DNA from: Coxiellaceae bacterium
GTDB lineage: Bacteria > Pseudomonadota > Gammaproteobacteria > Coxiellales > Coxiellaceae
Direction of reading: 5' to 3'
Length of the DNA stretch: 16,272 nt
NCBI GenBank assembly: GCA_014238445.1
Contig: JABABC010000271.1
Location: 1-16,272, forward strand
Positions 1 to 6,333 of this stretch are shown here, piece after piece (position 1 is the stretch's first letter; every line of letters begins with the position of its first letter). The translations under genes and the position numbers were made by a program. Under the pieces are notes generated by a model, which saw nothing but the letters and a program-made list of their open reading frames with translations, was not told the origin of the DNA and made no database searches.

Positions 1-1
1 A

Positions 2-499
2 TGCCTTTTAGATGGAGCCGATGAGGTTGATGTGGTCTTACCCTATCGCAGCTTCCTTGCAGGAGAGTTCAAACCAGTCATGCATTTTCTTAAGGCTTGT
101 CGCCAACAACTGCCTAACACTTGCCTGAAAGTTATTCTAGAAACAGGGGCTTACACTTCATCTGAGCAAATGACTCAAGCCGCCTTATTAGCGATTGACT
201 GTGGCGCAGACTTCATTAAAACATCCACCGGGAAAATAGCGATAGGGGCTACACCTGAAGCTGCCACTGCCATGCTTGCAGCCATCCAGCAACGTCCCAA
301 CCAATCCGTCGGCATTAAGCTCTCTGGCGGCATTCGTGACCTCAACACAGCAACGCTATACTACCAACAGGTCCTAAACACGATGGGGGAAACTTGGATA
401 CAAGCACAAACGCTGCGCTTTGGTGCTAGCGGCTTACTACAAACCATTCTAGACACCTTATCCTGCGACCCTTCGCAGTCGTCTTTTAAAGCACAATAA
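2..499 (+). CDS. deoC: Deoxyribose-phosphate aldolase, 3' part (5' end outside window)
   Basis: DeoC cleaves 2-deoxyribose-5-phosphate to acetaldehyde and glyceraldehyde-3-phosphate in cytosolic deoxynucleoside catabolism. The frame is open from base 2 (CLLDGADEVDVVLPYRS), so the gene enters from the left and the ATG-like codon at 32 is internal. Family landmarks are in order: GADEVDVV near the cut end, the Schiff-base lysine in FIKTSTGK, a second conserved lysine in GIKLSGGIR, and the C-terminal phosphate-site motif RFGASGLL. The end after RFGAS matches E. coli DeoC, with a short extra tail of about ten residues. No other deo gene is visible, and pit follows about 90 bp downstream on the same strand. 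No hairpin terminator separates them. Identification is firm; the missing 5' part cannot be judged. Confidence 0.93.
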   Translation, partial: CLLDGADEVDVVLPYRSFLAGEFKPVMHFLKACRQQLPNTCLKVILETGAYTSSEQMTQAALLAIDCGADFIKTSTGKIAIGATPEAATAMLAAIQQRPNQSVGIKLSGGIRDLNTATLYYQQVLNTMGETWIQAQTLRFGASGLLQTILDTLSCDPSQSSFKAQ

Positions 500-528
500 T
501 AGCGATGCAAAAACAAACAGCGGTTACC

Positions 529-557
529 TTGTCTCCCATGAACCTGCATGCTATGTT
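529..557 (+). promoter_or_regulatory. Candidate promoter for pit
   Basis: TTGTCT at 529-534 and TATGTT at 552-557 are separated by 17 bp, and the -10 is preceded by TGC, giving an extended -10. Each hexamer matches four of six consensus bases. Transcription would start near 564, about 27 nt before the pit ATG. Seen by eye only; read-through from deoC is also possible. Confidence 0.35.
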
Positions 558-590
558 TAGCTGCCCAACGACAGTAGACGGGTAAATAGC

Positions 591-1841
591 ATGGAACACG
601 GTGTATTACTGATTTCACTTGCCATTATTTTTGCCTTCTTTATGGCCTGGGGGGTAGGTGCTAATGATGTGGCTAACGCTATTGGGACTTCTGTCGGTTC
701 AAAAGCCATCACCGTTGGTCAAGCCATTATTATTGCCGCTATCTTTGAATCCCTAGGTGCTATTTTAGCAGGAGGTCAGGTCACAACCACTATCAGCAAA
801 GGCATTATCTCACCACAACTCTTTGCTAGCACACCCGAAATACTGATCTATGGCATGCTAGCATCCCTACTCTCAACTGGAACATGGCTTCTCATTGCAA
901 CCTACTTTGGTTGGCCTGTGTCAACAACACATAGCATCATTGGTGCGATCATCGGCTTCTCTATTTTTTGTGTACCACTGGCAGCCATTCACTGGTGGCA
1001 AATCATGAACATTGTACTGAGCTGGTTTGTCACGCCATTCATCGCAGGTTTGATTGCTTTTTTATTATTTCGCAGTGTCCAGCGCTTTATATTTGACTCT
1101 AAAACGCCACTAAGAAATGCCAAACGCATTGTCCCCATCTATGTTTTTCTTGTGATGTTAGTCATCACGACGGTGACGATCATTTCCGGCTTAAAACACA
1201 TCCACCTTCACCTCACCTTATCGCAAGAAATTGCCTTATCCATTGCTATCAGCCTTCTCGGTGCGCTAGCAGGCGCTGTAGGACTAGCTCGGGTTAAACT
1301 ACCTACTGAAGGACACCCACGACTCAACACACCATTGCTCGAAAAAATCTTTGCCACCTTAATGATCTTTACAGCTTGTGCGATGGCCTTTGCTCATGGA
1401 TCTAATGATGTAGCGAACGCTATTGGCCCACTGGCAGCTATTATCAATGTGGTTCAACACCATGGCATTATCGGGCACACCAACACACTACCACCCTGGG
1501 TCATGCCATTAGGAGCACTAGGCATTGTCACGGGATTGGTGATGTATGGGCACAAAGTCATTGCCACAGTAGGGTCTGAAATTACACAACTCACTCCCAG
1601 CCGCGGCTTTGCTGCACAGCTCGCCACAGCAACAACCGTGATTATTGCCTCGGGATTTGGACTGCCCATTTCAACCACCCAAACGCTCGTTGGCGGCGTG
1701 CTCGGTGTCGGATTAGCGCGAGGTATGGGGGCCATCAATCTCAACGTCGTTCGCAATATTTTAGCGTCATGGCTGATCACTGTCCCAGCCGGGGCTATTC
1801 TTTCTGCGATTTATTTCTTTATTTTACGCGCCATCTTATAG
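591..1841 (+). CDS. pit: PiT family inorganic phosphate transporter
   Basis: Integral inner-membrane transporter that brings in phosphate, as a metal-phosphate complex or with protons or sodium (PiT/PHO4 family). The 416-residue protein carries the family's duplicated signature: GANDVANAIG at residues 23-32 and GSNDVANAIG at 270-279, with a paired STTHSIIG / STTQTLVGG element in each half. About ten hydrophobic segments cover the chain, and a short polar stretch in the middle (around residues 160-175) separates the halves; this loop is much shorter than in E. coli PitA (499 residues), so the protein resembles the short bacterial PiT type. No phoU-like (DUF47) gene sits next to it, although such transporters often have one. 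The ATG at 591 is preceded by only a weak purine stretch. Ion specificity cannot be read from sequence. Confidence 0.92.
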   Translation: MEHGVLLISLAIIFAFFMAWGVGANDVANAIGTSVGSKAITVGQAIIIAAIFESLGAILAGGQVTTTISKGIISPQLFASTPEILIYGMLASLLSTGTWLLIATYFGWPVSTTHSIIGAIIGFSIFCVPLAAIHWWQIMNIVLSWFVTPFIAGLIAFLLFRSVQRFIFDSKTPLRNAKRIVPIYVFLVMLVITTVTIISGLKHIHLHLTLSQEIALSIAISLLGALAGAVGLARVKLPTEGHPRLNTPLLEKIFATLMIFTACAMAFAHGSNDVANAIGPLAAIINVVQHHGIIGHTNTLPPWVMPLGALGIVTGLVMYGHKVIATVGSEITQLTPSRGFAAQLATATTVIIASGFGLPISTTQTLVGGVLGVGLARGMGAINLNVVRNILASWLITVPAGAILSAIYFFILRAIL

Positions 1842-2185
1842 ACAGAGATACACTGCGGCATGAAACCATAAAAAACCCTTAGCCTCATCAAGGTGTCACT
1901 ACACTGTCGTACTCATCAAGATAATGACAAGCAATGAAATAAACCTATCCACATTAGCAAAGACAACTCACGAACTGATAATAAATCGTGACGATGTGCT
2001 CATAAAGAAAATATTTACTGAACTCGGATTTCTATCGTGTGGATTTAAAAACTACCTGACGTGTCTTATTATTCATTGAACGACCCTCTCTCTGATCAAT
2101 CTTTCAATACCCGACAAGATTAAGAAAAAACCCTTTCAATAGAGCGACTTAACAAAAACACCAAGCTGGCCTAAAACTTTTCGTC
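1842..2185. other. Intergenic region after pit, no confident gene
   Basis: AT-rich spacer between pit and the small secreted protein. It has no convincing intrinsic terminator for pit. One open frame, ATG at 1924 to TGA at 2079 on the plus strand, would encode 51 residues (MTSNEINLSTLAKTTHEL...), but it lacks a ribosome binding site and resembles nothing I recognise. An inverted pair AATCTT/AAGATT at about 2098-2121 is not followed by a T run. I see nothing else here. Confidence 0.4.
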
Positions 2186-2214
2186 TATAATATACAGGTC
2201 TATAAAAACAGGAG
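2186..2214 (+). promoter_or_regulatory. -10 box and ribosome binding site of the cysteine-rich protein gene
   Basis: A perfect TATAAT lies at 2186-2191 and AGGAG at 2210-2214, six bases before the ATG at 2221. No good -35 hexamer is found 16-18 bp upstream of the -10, so the promoter may be weak or activator-dependent. The Shine-Dalgarno site fixes the start codon. Confidence 0.45.
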
Positions 2215-2220
2215 TAGCGC

Positions 2221-2499
2221 ATGAAAAATATACTAGCACCATTGCTGGTGGTGCTTATAGCATATACAACGACCAGTACGATCTATGGCGCTACAGTAAA
2301 AGATTGCAAGGGGTATAAGGTCAATGCCTGCGCTCAAAAAAACCTGTTACAAAAAGAAGGCAGGTGTAACATACATTACATTGTAGACGCTTCTGATTGT
2401 CAGGCTAGATATTGCAATGGGGAAAACTTTAATTGCAGTCCTACAGGAAAAAAATGCACACCAACACCAACATGCAGCCCAAGTAAGATATTTTACTAA
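2221..2499 (+). CDS. Small secreted cysteine-rich protein, function unknown
   Basis: A 92-residue protein I do not recognise. Residues 1-24 form a clear Sec signal peptide: MKN, a hydrophobic core LAPLLVVLIAY, and a likely cleavage site after IYGA. The mature part of about 68 residues has eight cysteines, at positions 29, 37, 49, 60, 65, 72, 79 and 85, with lysines scattered between them and a Thr/Pro-rich stretch (TPTPTCSPS) near the end. An even number of cysteines in an exported chain suggests four disulfides formed in the periplasm or outside the cell; this is inference. There is no lipobox, so it should be soluble or released. It stands alone with its own AGGAG site and a good -10 box, and faces a broken small lipoprotein gene. 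Candidate roles (toxin-like peptide, host-directed effector, envelope protein) cannot be separated from sequence. Confidence 0.7.
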   Translation: MKNILAPLLVVLIAYTTTSTIYGATVKDCKGYKVNACAQKNLLQKEGRCNIHYIVDASDCQARYCNGENFNCSPTGKKCTPTPTCSPSKIFY

Positions 2500-2524
2500 A
2501 GCAAAGACAAAGGCTTGCAATGGT

Positions 2525-2749
2525 TTACACAAGGTCCTTTGGCATGTTTACTTCTAGACCCTGCCTGTCGATGTTTGAGGTTCTGTCGAAAATAAGCACT
2601 GCTTGTTCGAGTTGCTCCGTATATGCCGGGTTCACTTCGTAGCGATGACGATGATAACACAAGGGGGTAGATGCTGTGACACCCACCCAGTGCGCTATAG
2701 CCTATCAATACAGTCCGATCGCTATGAGAGGTGTTAGTAAGGTTTTCAT
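2525..2749 (-). pseudogene. Broken small lipoprotein gene
   Basis: On the minus strand AGGAG (2757-2761) lies seven bases before an ATG at 2749, and the frame begins MKTLLTPLIAIGLY, then meets TGA and TAG in succession. In the same frame beyond the stops the text becomes protein-like again, with YEVNPAYTEQ, AVLIFDRTSNIDR and a clean end GLEVNMPKDLV at 2525. A one-base slip back at the CTG before the stops gives VLIGYSALGGC, which completes a lipoprotein signal peptide with lipobox LGGC. A second compensating slip at the run of five C (about 2670) returns to the original frame as HSIYPLCYHRHRYEV. The simplest reading is a roughly 74-residue lipoprotein that suffered one deletion and one insertion, either real decay or sequencing errors at short homopolymers. 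The function of the intact protein is unknown. Confidence 0.5.
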
Positions 2750-2852
2750 TTTTTTTCTCCTGATGTTGTAATGTTCTTTTTAATGTTTGTGACAGAACCC
2801 CGTAGTGTTGCAATAAAAGTCATTTTTTTAAATCATTAAAAACTGGAAGAAG

Positions 2853-2881
2853 AATAAAAAAAGGCGCTATCCAAGCGCCTT
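2853..2881 (-). terminator. Intrinsic terminator of the Bax-inhibitor-1 family gene
   Basis: Reading the minus strand, AAGGCGCT and AGCGCCTT form a perfect 8-bp stem with a 5-nt loop (2861-2881), followed by a run of T (complement of the A run at 2856-2862). It sits about 20 bp after the stop codon of the gene at 2901. Confidence 0.88.
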
Positions 2882-2900
2882 ACAACAGAGGTATTGTTTC

Positions 2901-3611
2901 TTAATTACGACTACCGAACAAACGCAAAAAACTTAAGAACAAGTTGATAAAATTCAGGTACAAACTTAACGCCCCACTGATAACCATTTTACCCTGCACC
3001 TCAATCGGCGCACTGGGTGAAAATGACATTTTAATACGCTGTGTGTCATAAGCGGTTAATCCTGCAAACACCAGAACACCCACTGCACCGAGTAGCATTT
3101 GCACTTTACCACCCATCATGGATGGAAAGAAAAAACCGAGCACTGAGACAATGATCATGCCAATTAAACCCATAAAGCAAAATGTTCCTATTGGCCCTAA
3201 ATCACGCTGAGTGGTATATCCATAGAGACTCAAGCCTAAAAAGCTACCCGAAGTGGCTAAAAAAGCAGACGCTATAGATTGCTGCGTATAAATCAAGAAA
3301 ATAGCAGCAAATGTCACACCTGTCAGTGCTGAATAACCCAAATATAAAAGCATGGATGTTTTAACACTGCATCGCTGTTGTATAAAGACAAACGTGAGCA
3401 CACATGCAAGCTGAGCAATTAACAATGTATTAAATACCAGGGAGTTAGATAAAATAGCAGATTGCAACCCAGCATTACTATTGATAATAAAAGCAACCAA
3501 GCCAGACAATAAAATGCCTAGTGTCATCCAGGTGTACACTTTACTCATAAACTGAGATAGAGCAGCATTTTTTACACCAAACTGCGCTTGAGATGATGAT
3601 AATTGTGTCAT
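2901..3611 (-). CDS. Bax inhibitor-1 / YccA family (UPF0005) inner-membrane protein
   Basis: A 236-residue protein with seven hydrophobic segments, the usual size and topology of the bacterial BI-1 family, whose members act as pH-sensitive cation (calcium) leak channels or interact with FtsH. Signatures include YGYTTQRDLGPIG (130-142), FAGLTAYDTQRIK (182-194) and the C-terminal SLYLNFINLFLSFLRLFG (216-233). I chose the ATG at 3611 because GAGG lies eight bases upstream; an 18-residue longer frame to 3665 has no ribosome site and does not look like the family. In Bacillus YetJ the pH sensor is an aspartate pair; here the first (Asp189 of AYDTQ) is kept, but the residue in the second motif is Asn220. 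The gene is monocistronic, with its own terminator. Closest E. coli relatives would be YccA, YbhL and YbhM; I do not assign one. Confidence 0.88.
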   Translation of the reverse strand: MTQLSSSQAQFGVKNAALSQFMSKVYTWMTLGILLSGLVAFIINSNAGLQSAILSNSLVFNTLLIAQLACVLTFVFIQQRCSVKTSMLLYLGYSALTGVTFAAIFLIYTQQSIASAFLATSGSFLGLSLYGYTTQRDLGPIGTFCFMGLIGMIIVSVLGFFFPSMMGGKVQMLLGAVGVLVFAGLTAYDTQRIKMSFSPSAPIEVQGKMVISGALSLYLNFINLFLSFLRLFGSRN

Positions 3612-3682
3612 AACAGAAACCTCTTTAATATTTATCCAACCGGCAATACCATGAATGTCATACACCAGCTCTTAGGGTCAAT

Positions 3683-3691
3683 ATGATACCA
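3683..3691 (-). promoter_or_regulatory. Possible extended -10 promoter of the BI-1 family gene
   Basis: The minus strand reads TGGTATCAT here, an extended -10 element with five of six hexamer matches. The -35 region is poor. Transcription would start near 3677, about 65 nt before the start codon. Identified by eye. Confidence 0.3.
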
Positions 3692-3743
3692 CAGAAGGGC
3701 CACAAAGGGGACACCTTACAACCACCTGATTTTACAGTAGTAT

Positions 3744-4628
3744 TTAAAGATTTTTAGATAAGAAATCCAAAAAAACACGTAATTTTGGTGAAATATGCTT
3801 GGTATACGGGAAAACAGCATATAAGCCAATGTTCTGTGGGCAGTAATCTTGGAAAATAGTCTGGAGAGCGCCATCAGCCACTTCATTTTTCACCATATAA
3901 TCAGGCAACCTGACAATCCCCAAGCCACTCATCGCAGCATGCTTTAACGATTGAGCACTATTAGATACAAAATTACCATTCACAGACACTTGGTGCTTTT
4001 TCTTTTGAAAGTGAAAACCCCAAACATTAGCATTCGGAAAATTTCGCTGAACCAAGCAGTTATGGTATTGCAAATCATAAACGGATGTCGGAACACCCTT
4101 ACGTTTGAAATAATCTTTTGATGCACAAATAACATTCTGATGCCAGCCAATGAGCTTAGACATATCATTGGTGGCCGGTGGTTCGCCTACATGAATCGCT
4201 AAATCAAACCCGGAATCCGTTAGATTTGGAAATCCAGCACTGAGTTCTATCTCAATATGCAAATCAGGAAATTGCTCAACAAATTGAGCGACTAATTGTG
4301 ATAAGTAATAATCACCAAAACTATGCGGCACCACAACCTTGAGTCGACCTTTAGGCTGATGCAGACCTAATGTCATAGCTTCAACCGCATCATTCACCTC
4401 TTCTTCAATACGCTGCGTATATTCATACAAGGTAGCACCATACTCAGTCAACGACATACTACGTGTACTACGATGCAATAGACGAACACCTAATTGATTT
4501 TCCAAACGACTAATCCGTTTACTGATCATGGATTTAACCATACCCAATTGCTCAGCAGTTTTAGAAAAGTTTTTCATTTCCACAACTTTAGAAAACAATA
4601 AAAAATCGTCTAATTTTGGACTCCCCAT
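3744..4628 (-). CDS. LysR-type transcriptional regulator
   Basis: A 294-residue regulator with the usual LysR layout: an N-terminal winged helix-turn-helix (TAEQLGMVKSMISKRISRLE, residues 24-43, followed by LGVRLLHRSTRSMSLTEYG), a linker helix to about residue 90, then a periplasmic-binding-protein-like effector domain. The pattern GRLKVVVPHSFGDYYLSQLV at the start of that domain is typical of the CrgA/AaeR-like subgroup, whose members control diverse aromatic, efflux or virulence genes. The start is fixed by a perfect AGGAGG at 4635-4640, six bases before ATG. LysR regulators usually act on a divergent neighbour, but none is evident: upstream lies a roughly 950-bp non-coding stretch, and downstream on the same strand is the BI-1 family gene. 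A dyad about 110-135 bp upstream is a candidate autoregulatory operator. The ligand is unknown. Confidence 0.9.
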   Translation of the reverse strand: MGSPKLDDFLLFSKVVEMKNFSKTAEQLGMVKSMISKRISRLENQLGVRLLHRSTRSMSLTEYGATLYEYTQRIEEEVNDAVEAMTLGLHQPKGRLKVVVPHSFGDYYLSQLVAQFVEQFPDLHIEIELSAGFPNLTDSGFDLAIHVGEPPATNDMSKLIGWHQNVICASKDYFKRKGVPTSVYDLQYHNCLVQRNFPNANVWGFHFQKKKHQVSVNGNFVSNSAQSLKHAAMSGLGIVRLPDYMVKNEVADGALQTIFQDYCPQNIGLYAVFPYTKHISPKLRVFLDFLSKNL

Positions 4629-4730
4629 CGCATTCCTCCTGTTAATGATGAATAACTAGAAACAATGTAGCACCCGCCTTGTTCAAAAAAAAGCAAGGTA
4701 CGTGAAAATAGCGCGAAAAATTACCAATTA

Positions 4731-4762
4731 ATATTACCTTAATGTTTGAACATTATTAAGGT
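4731..4762 (-). promoter_or_regulatory. Nested dyad overlapping a candidate lysR promoter
   Basis: The perfect palindrome AATGTT-TG-AACATT (4741-4754) sits inside a wider inverted pair, ACCTT (4736-4740) and AAGGT (4758-4762). On the minus strand TTAATA (4754-4759) and TAATAT (4731-4736) are 17 bp apart and could be -35 and -10 elements, so the dyad would occupy the promoter spacer, a common place for a repressor site. The start would leave a leader of about 100 nt before lysR. Dyad seen directly; promoter and operator roles inferred. Confidence 0.4.
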
Positions 4763-5206
4763 CGAAGGACATCTACCCCTGGCTAAAAAATACAAAACAA
4801 TCACAACGAAAAATCAGCATCATCATAACCACCCTCTTACAATGACGCTTCTGACATTAATCCAATCTCTTTTTGTCACAGAATGCCAACATACACCTTC
4901 GTAAAAAAAACATCTCATGGAGTCAATACTTTGCTTATATAAAATTATCTAGCCAAAAATACGGCAATGACAAGACAAAGGAAATAACAACTTTAACGTC
5001 TCATGAACGACACAGGTATTTTCTCACTGCTGATAAGCTTAGTGTATCGACCCAGGTCTCGTTATAGCTTTGATGGATACGCCACTCAATCGACAAACTT
5101 AAACTGATCTGAGAAGTGATAAGCCCGGCACAGATCATCTTACTATCATTCAAATACATAACTTGAGCTAAGCCTAGCCGTATTAAGAGTAACAGCGACA
5201 CTAACC
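4763..5206. other. Long AT-rich intergenic stretch upstream of lysR, no confident gene
   Basis: No convincing coding sequence. A plus frame at 4873-5067 would start with TTG and has no ribosome site. A minus frame at 5001-5201 (GTG start, 66 residues, containing MYLNDSKMICAGL) reads somewhat like protein but also lacks a Shine-Dalgarno site and homology I recognise. The region could hold a decayed gene or the regulatory zone of lysR; nothing stronger can be said. Confidence 0.4.
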
Positions 5207-5243
5207 ATTAATAATTAATAATTAATAATTAAAAATTAAAAAT
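5207..5243. repeat. Five-copy heptamer tandem repeat
   Basis: Three copies of ATTAATA (5207-5227) are followed by two copies of ATTAAAA (5228-5241) and a final AT. All sequence here is A/T. It lies in the non-coding gap between the rsmE terminator and the lysR upstream region. Such short arrays can change copy number by slipped-strand replication; no open frame runs through it, so any effect would be on transcription or DNA bending. Confidence 0.85.
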
Positions 5244-5421
5244 GGAAGAAAACGAAATGCTTATGATAATTTTTCATGCAGACATAACACTTAGTATATG
5301 TTCAGTGTCGTTAATATAACTCAGATCACTATAAGATAACAAAGAGGCGTCATCAAACAAGCATCACCGATTTCGAAAGCCAAAACTATCGGATCATCAC
5401 GAGGGATGATAAAGAATAGAT
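5244..5421. other. Non-coding spacer between the heptamer array and the rsmE-side terminator
   Basis: AT-rich sequence with only very short open frames (for example a 20-codon frame beginning near 5257) and weak inverted pairs such as ATCATC/GATGAT near 5394-5410 that lack a T run. I see no gene or clear signal here. Confidence 0.4.
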
Positions 5422-5449
5422 AAAAAAAAGGGGTGAAATAAATCACCCC
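5422..5449 (-). terminator. Intrinsic terminator downstream of rsmE
   Basis: On the minus strand a 7-bp stem GGGGTGA/TCACCCC with a 6-nt loop (5430-5449) is followed by eight T residues (complement of 5422-5429). It lies about 140 bp after the rsmE stop, so it ends either a long 3' UTR of glmU-rsmE or a separate short transcript. Confidence 0.88.
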
Positions 5450-5510
5450 CCCTGACTCTGGAGTTCCATTCCAGAAGCTCCATCCATAGAACTTTCTCGG
5501 TCCTTGAGAG
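5422..5510 (-). ncRNA. Candidate small RNA or structured 3' UTR after rsmE
   Basis: Between the rsmE stop and the terminator the minus strand holds a compact structured segment. A -10-like TAAAAT (complement of 5516-5521) would place a start near 5510. The roughly 89-nt product would contain a 5' hairpin (GGTTC with GGACC), a middle hairpin region (TCTGGA with TCCAGA, or alternatively AGTTC with GAACT), and end in the strong GC-stem terminator with its U run. This is the usual architecture of an Hfq-type sRNA, but the -35 is poor and I match it to no known family. Equally it may be only the 3' UTR of rsmE. Confidence 0.28.
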
Positions 5511-5586
5511 AACCTATTTTAACTAAAAAGTGAAATTACTCTACCATGCATCATTCATCGTTTCAATTTAATAACGTCCTGATACC

Positions 5587-6312
5587 TTACGATAAATCAC
5601 CCCATTGCATTTGCATCATAGTTACTGCCGAAATGGCAGCAGTTTCTGTACGCAATACTCGCGGCCCCATCGAAAATGGTTGCCATATAGATGAGTCGCA
5701 ATGCATTAAATCATTTGAAGATAAGCCCCCCTCCGGACCAATCATAATACGCGCCTGTTGACTGTTTATCTGATCAGGCAATGTGGCTCGCGCACCGGGA
5801 GAAGCTACAAAACCAGGGGTATTTGATATTTCCACCCACACTGAAACATCTATAGGCATATGAATCACAGGAACATGACAGCGCCCAGATTGTTCGCAAG
5901 CACTAATAGCAATACCTTGCCAATGGTTTAAACGCTTTTGCAATCGGTCTGAGTGCAACTTGATACTCACGCGTTCAGTCAAAAGCGGCGTAATTACACT
6001 CACACCCAACTCAACTGCTTTTTGAATCACCCAGTCCATTTTATCGCCACGTAATAAAGCTTGCCCTAACTCTAATTGAAGTGGTGATTCAGAATGAACA
6101 TCATCAAAACCAACCAACTGAACCGTAACGTGTCGTTTAGAGAGTGATTTAATGCATGCTTGATACTCGCCTCCTAGTCCATTAAAAATAGTCACTCTGT
6201 CACCAACCTGAACTCGCAACACGCGCATTAAATAATGTGAAGCTGCTTCAGACAACTCCAGTGATTGATCTACTACTAGCGCTATATCTTGATAAACTCT
6301 AGCGGCTGGCAT
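5587..6312 (-). CDS. rsmE: 16S rRNA (uracil-1498-N3)-methyltransferase
   Basis: RsmE is a SPOUT-class, SAM-dependent enzyme that methylates N3 of U1498 in 16S rRNA of the small subunit. The 241-residue length equals the family norm. An N-terminal PUA-like domain (SHYLMRVLRVQVGD, residues 26-38) is followed by the trefoil-knot methyltransferase domain with KAVELGVSVITPLLTERV (98-115), EQSGR (140-144), the SAM-binding IGPEGGL (191-197) and MGPRVLRTETA (215-225). AAGG lies about seven bases before the ATG. It follows glmU by 21 bp and is probably co-transcribed with it, ending at the terminator near 5430. Cell-wall precursor and rRNA modification functions are unrelated; the pairing seems to be simple operon packing. 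Confidence 0.95.
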   Translation of the reverse strand: MPAARVYQDIALVVDQSLELSEAASHYLMRVLRVQVGDRVTIFNGLGGEYQACIKSLSKRHVTVQLVGFDDVHSESPLQLELGQALLRGDKMDWVIQKAVELGVSVITPLLTERVSIKLHSDRLQKRLNHWQGIAISACEQSGRCHVPVIHMPIDVSVWVEISNTPGFVASPGARATLPDQINSQQARIMIGPEGGLSSNDLMHCDSSIWQPFSMGPRVLRTETAAISAVTMMQMQWGDLS

Positions 6313-6333
6313 AGCTATACCTTGTATCGAGCA

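Noticed and set aside
505..585. 26-codon frame between deoC and pit, considered as a leader peptide
   Set aside because: No ribosome site, and it spans the candidate pit promoter; no attenuator hairpins follow.
361..618. 85-residue minus-strand frame over the end of deoC
   Set aside because: Shadow of the deoC coding strand with no ribosome site or plausible composition.
1924..2079. 51-residue plus-strand frame in the pit-downstream gap
   Set aside because: Composition is protein-like, but there is no ribosome binding site or family resemblance, and frames of this length are expected by chance in AT-rich DNA.
2508..2543. Inverted pair CAAAGG/CCTTTG after the cysteine-rich gene, considered as terminator
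   Set aside because: The loop is over 20 nt and no T run follows on either strand.
2496..2813. 105-residue minus-strand frame across the broken lipoprotein gene
   Set aside because: Only its middle part (lipobox region) looks meaningful; its start lacks a ribosome site, while the ATG at 2749 in another frame has a perfect one and the C-terminal part reads better in that frame.
4873..5067. 64-residue plus-strand frame
   Set aside because: TTG start, no Shine-Dalgarno site, low-complexity AT-rich composition and no recognisable motif.
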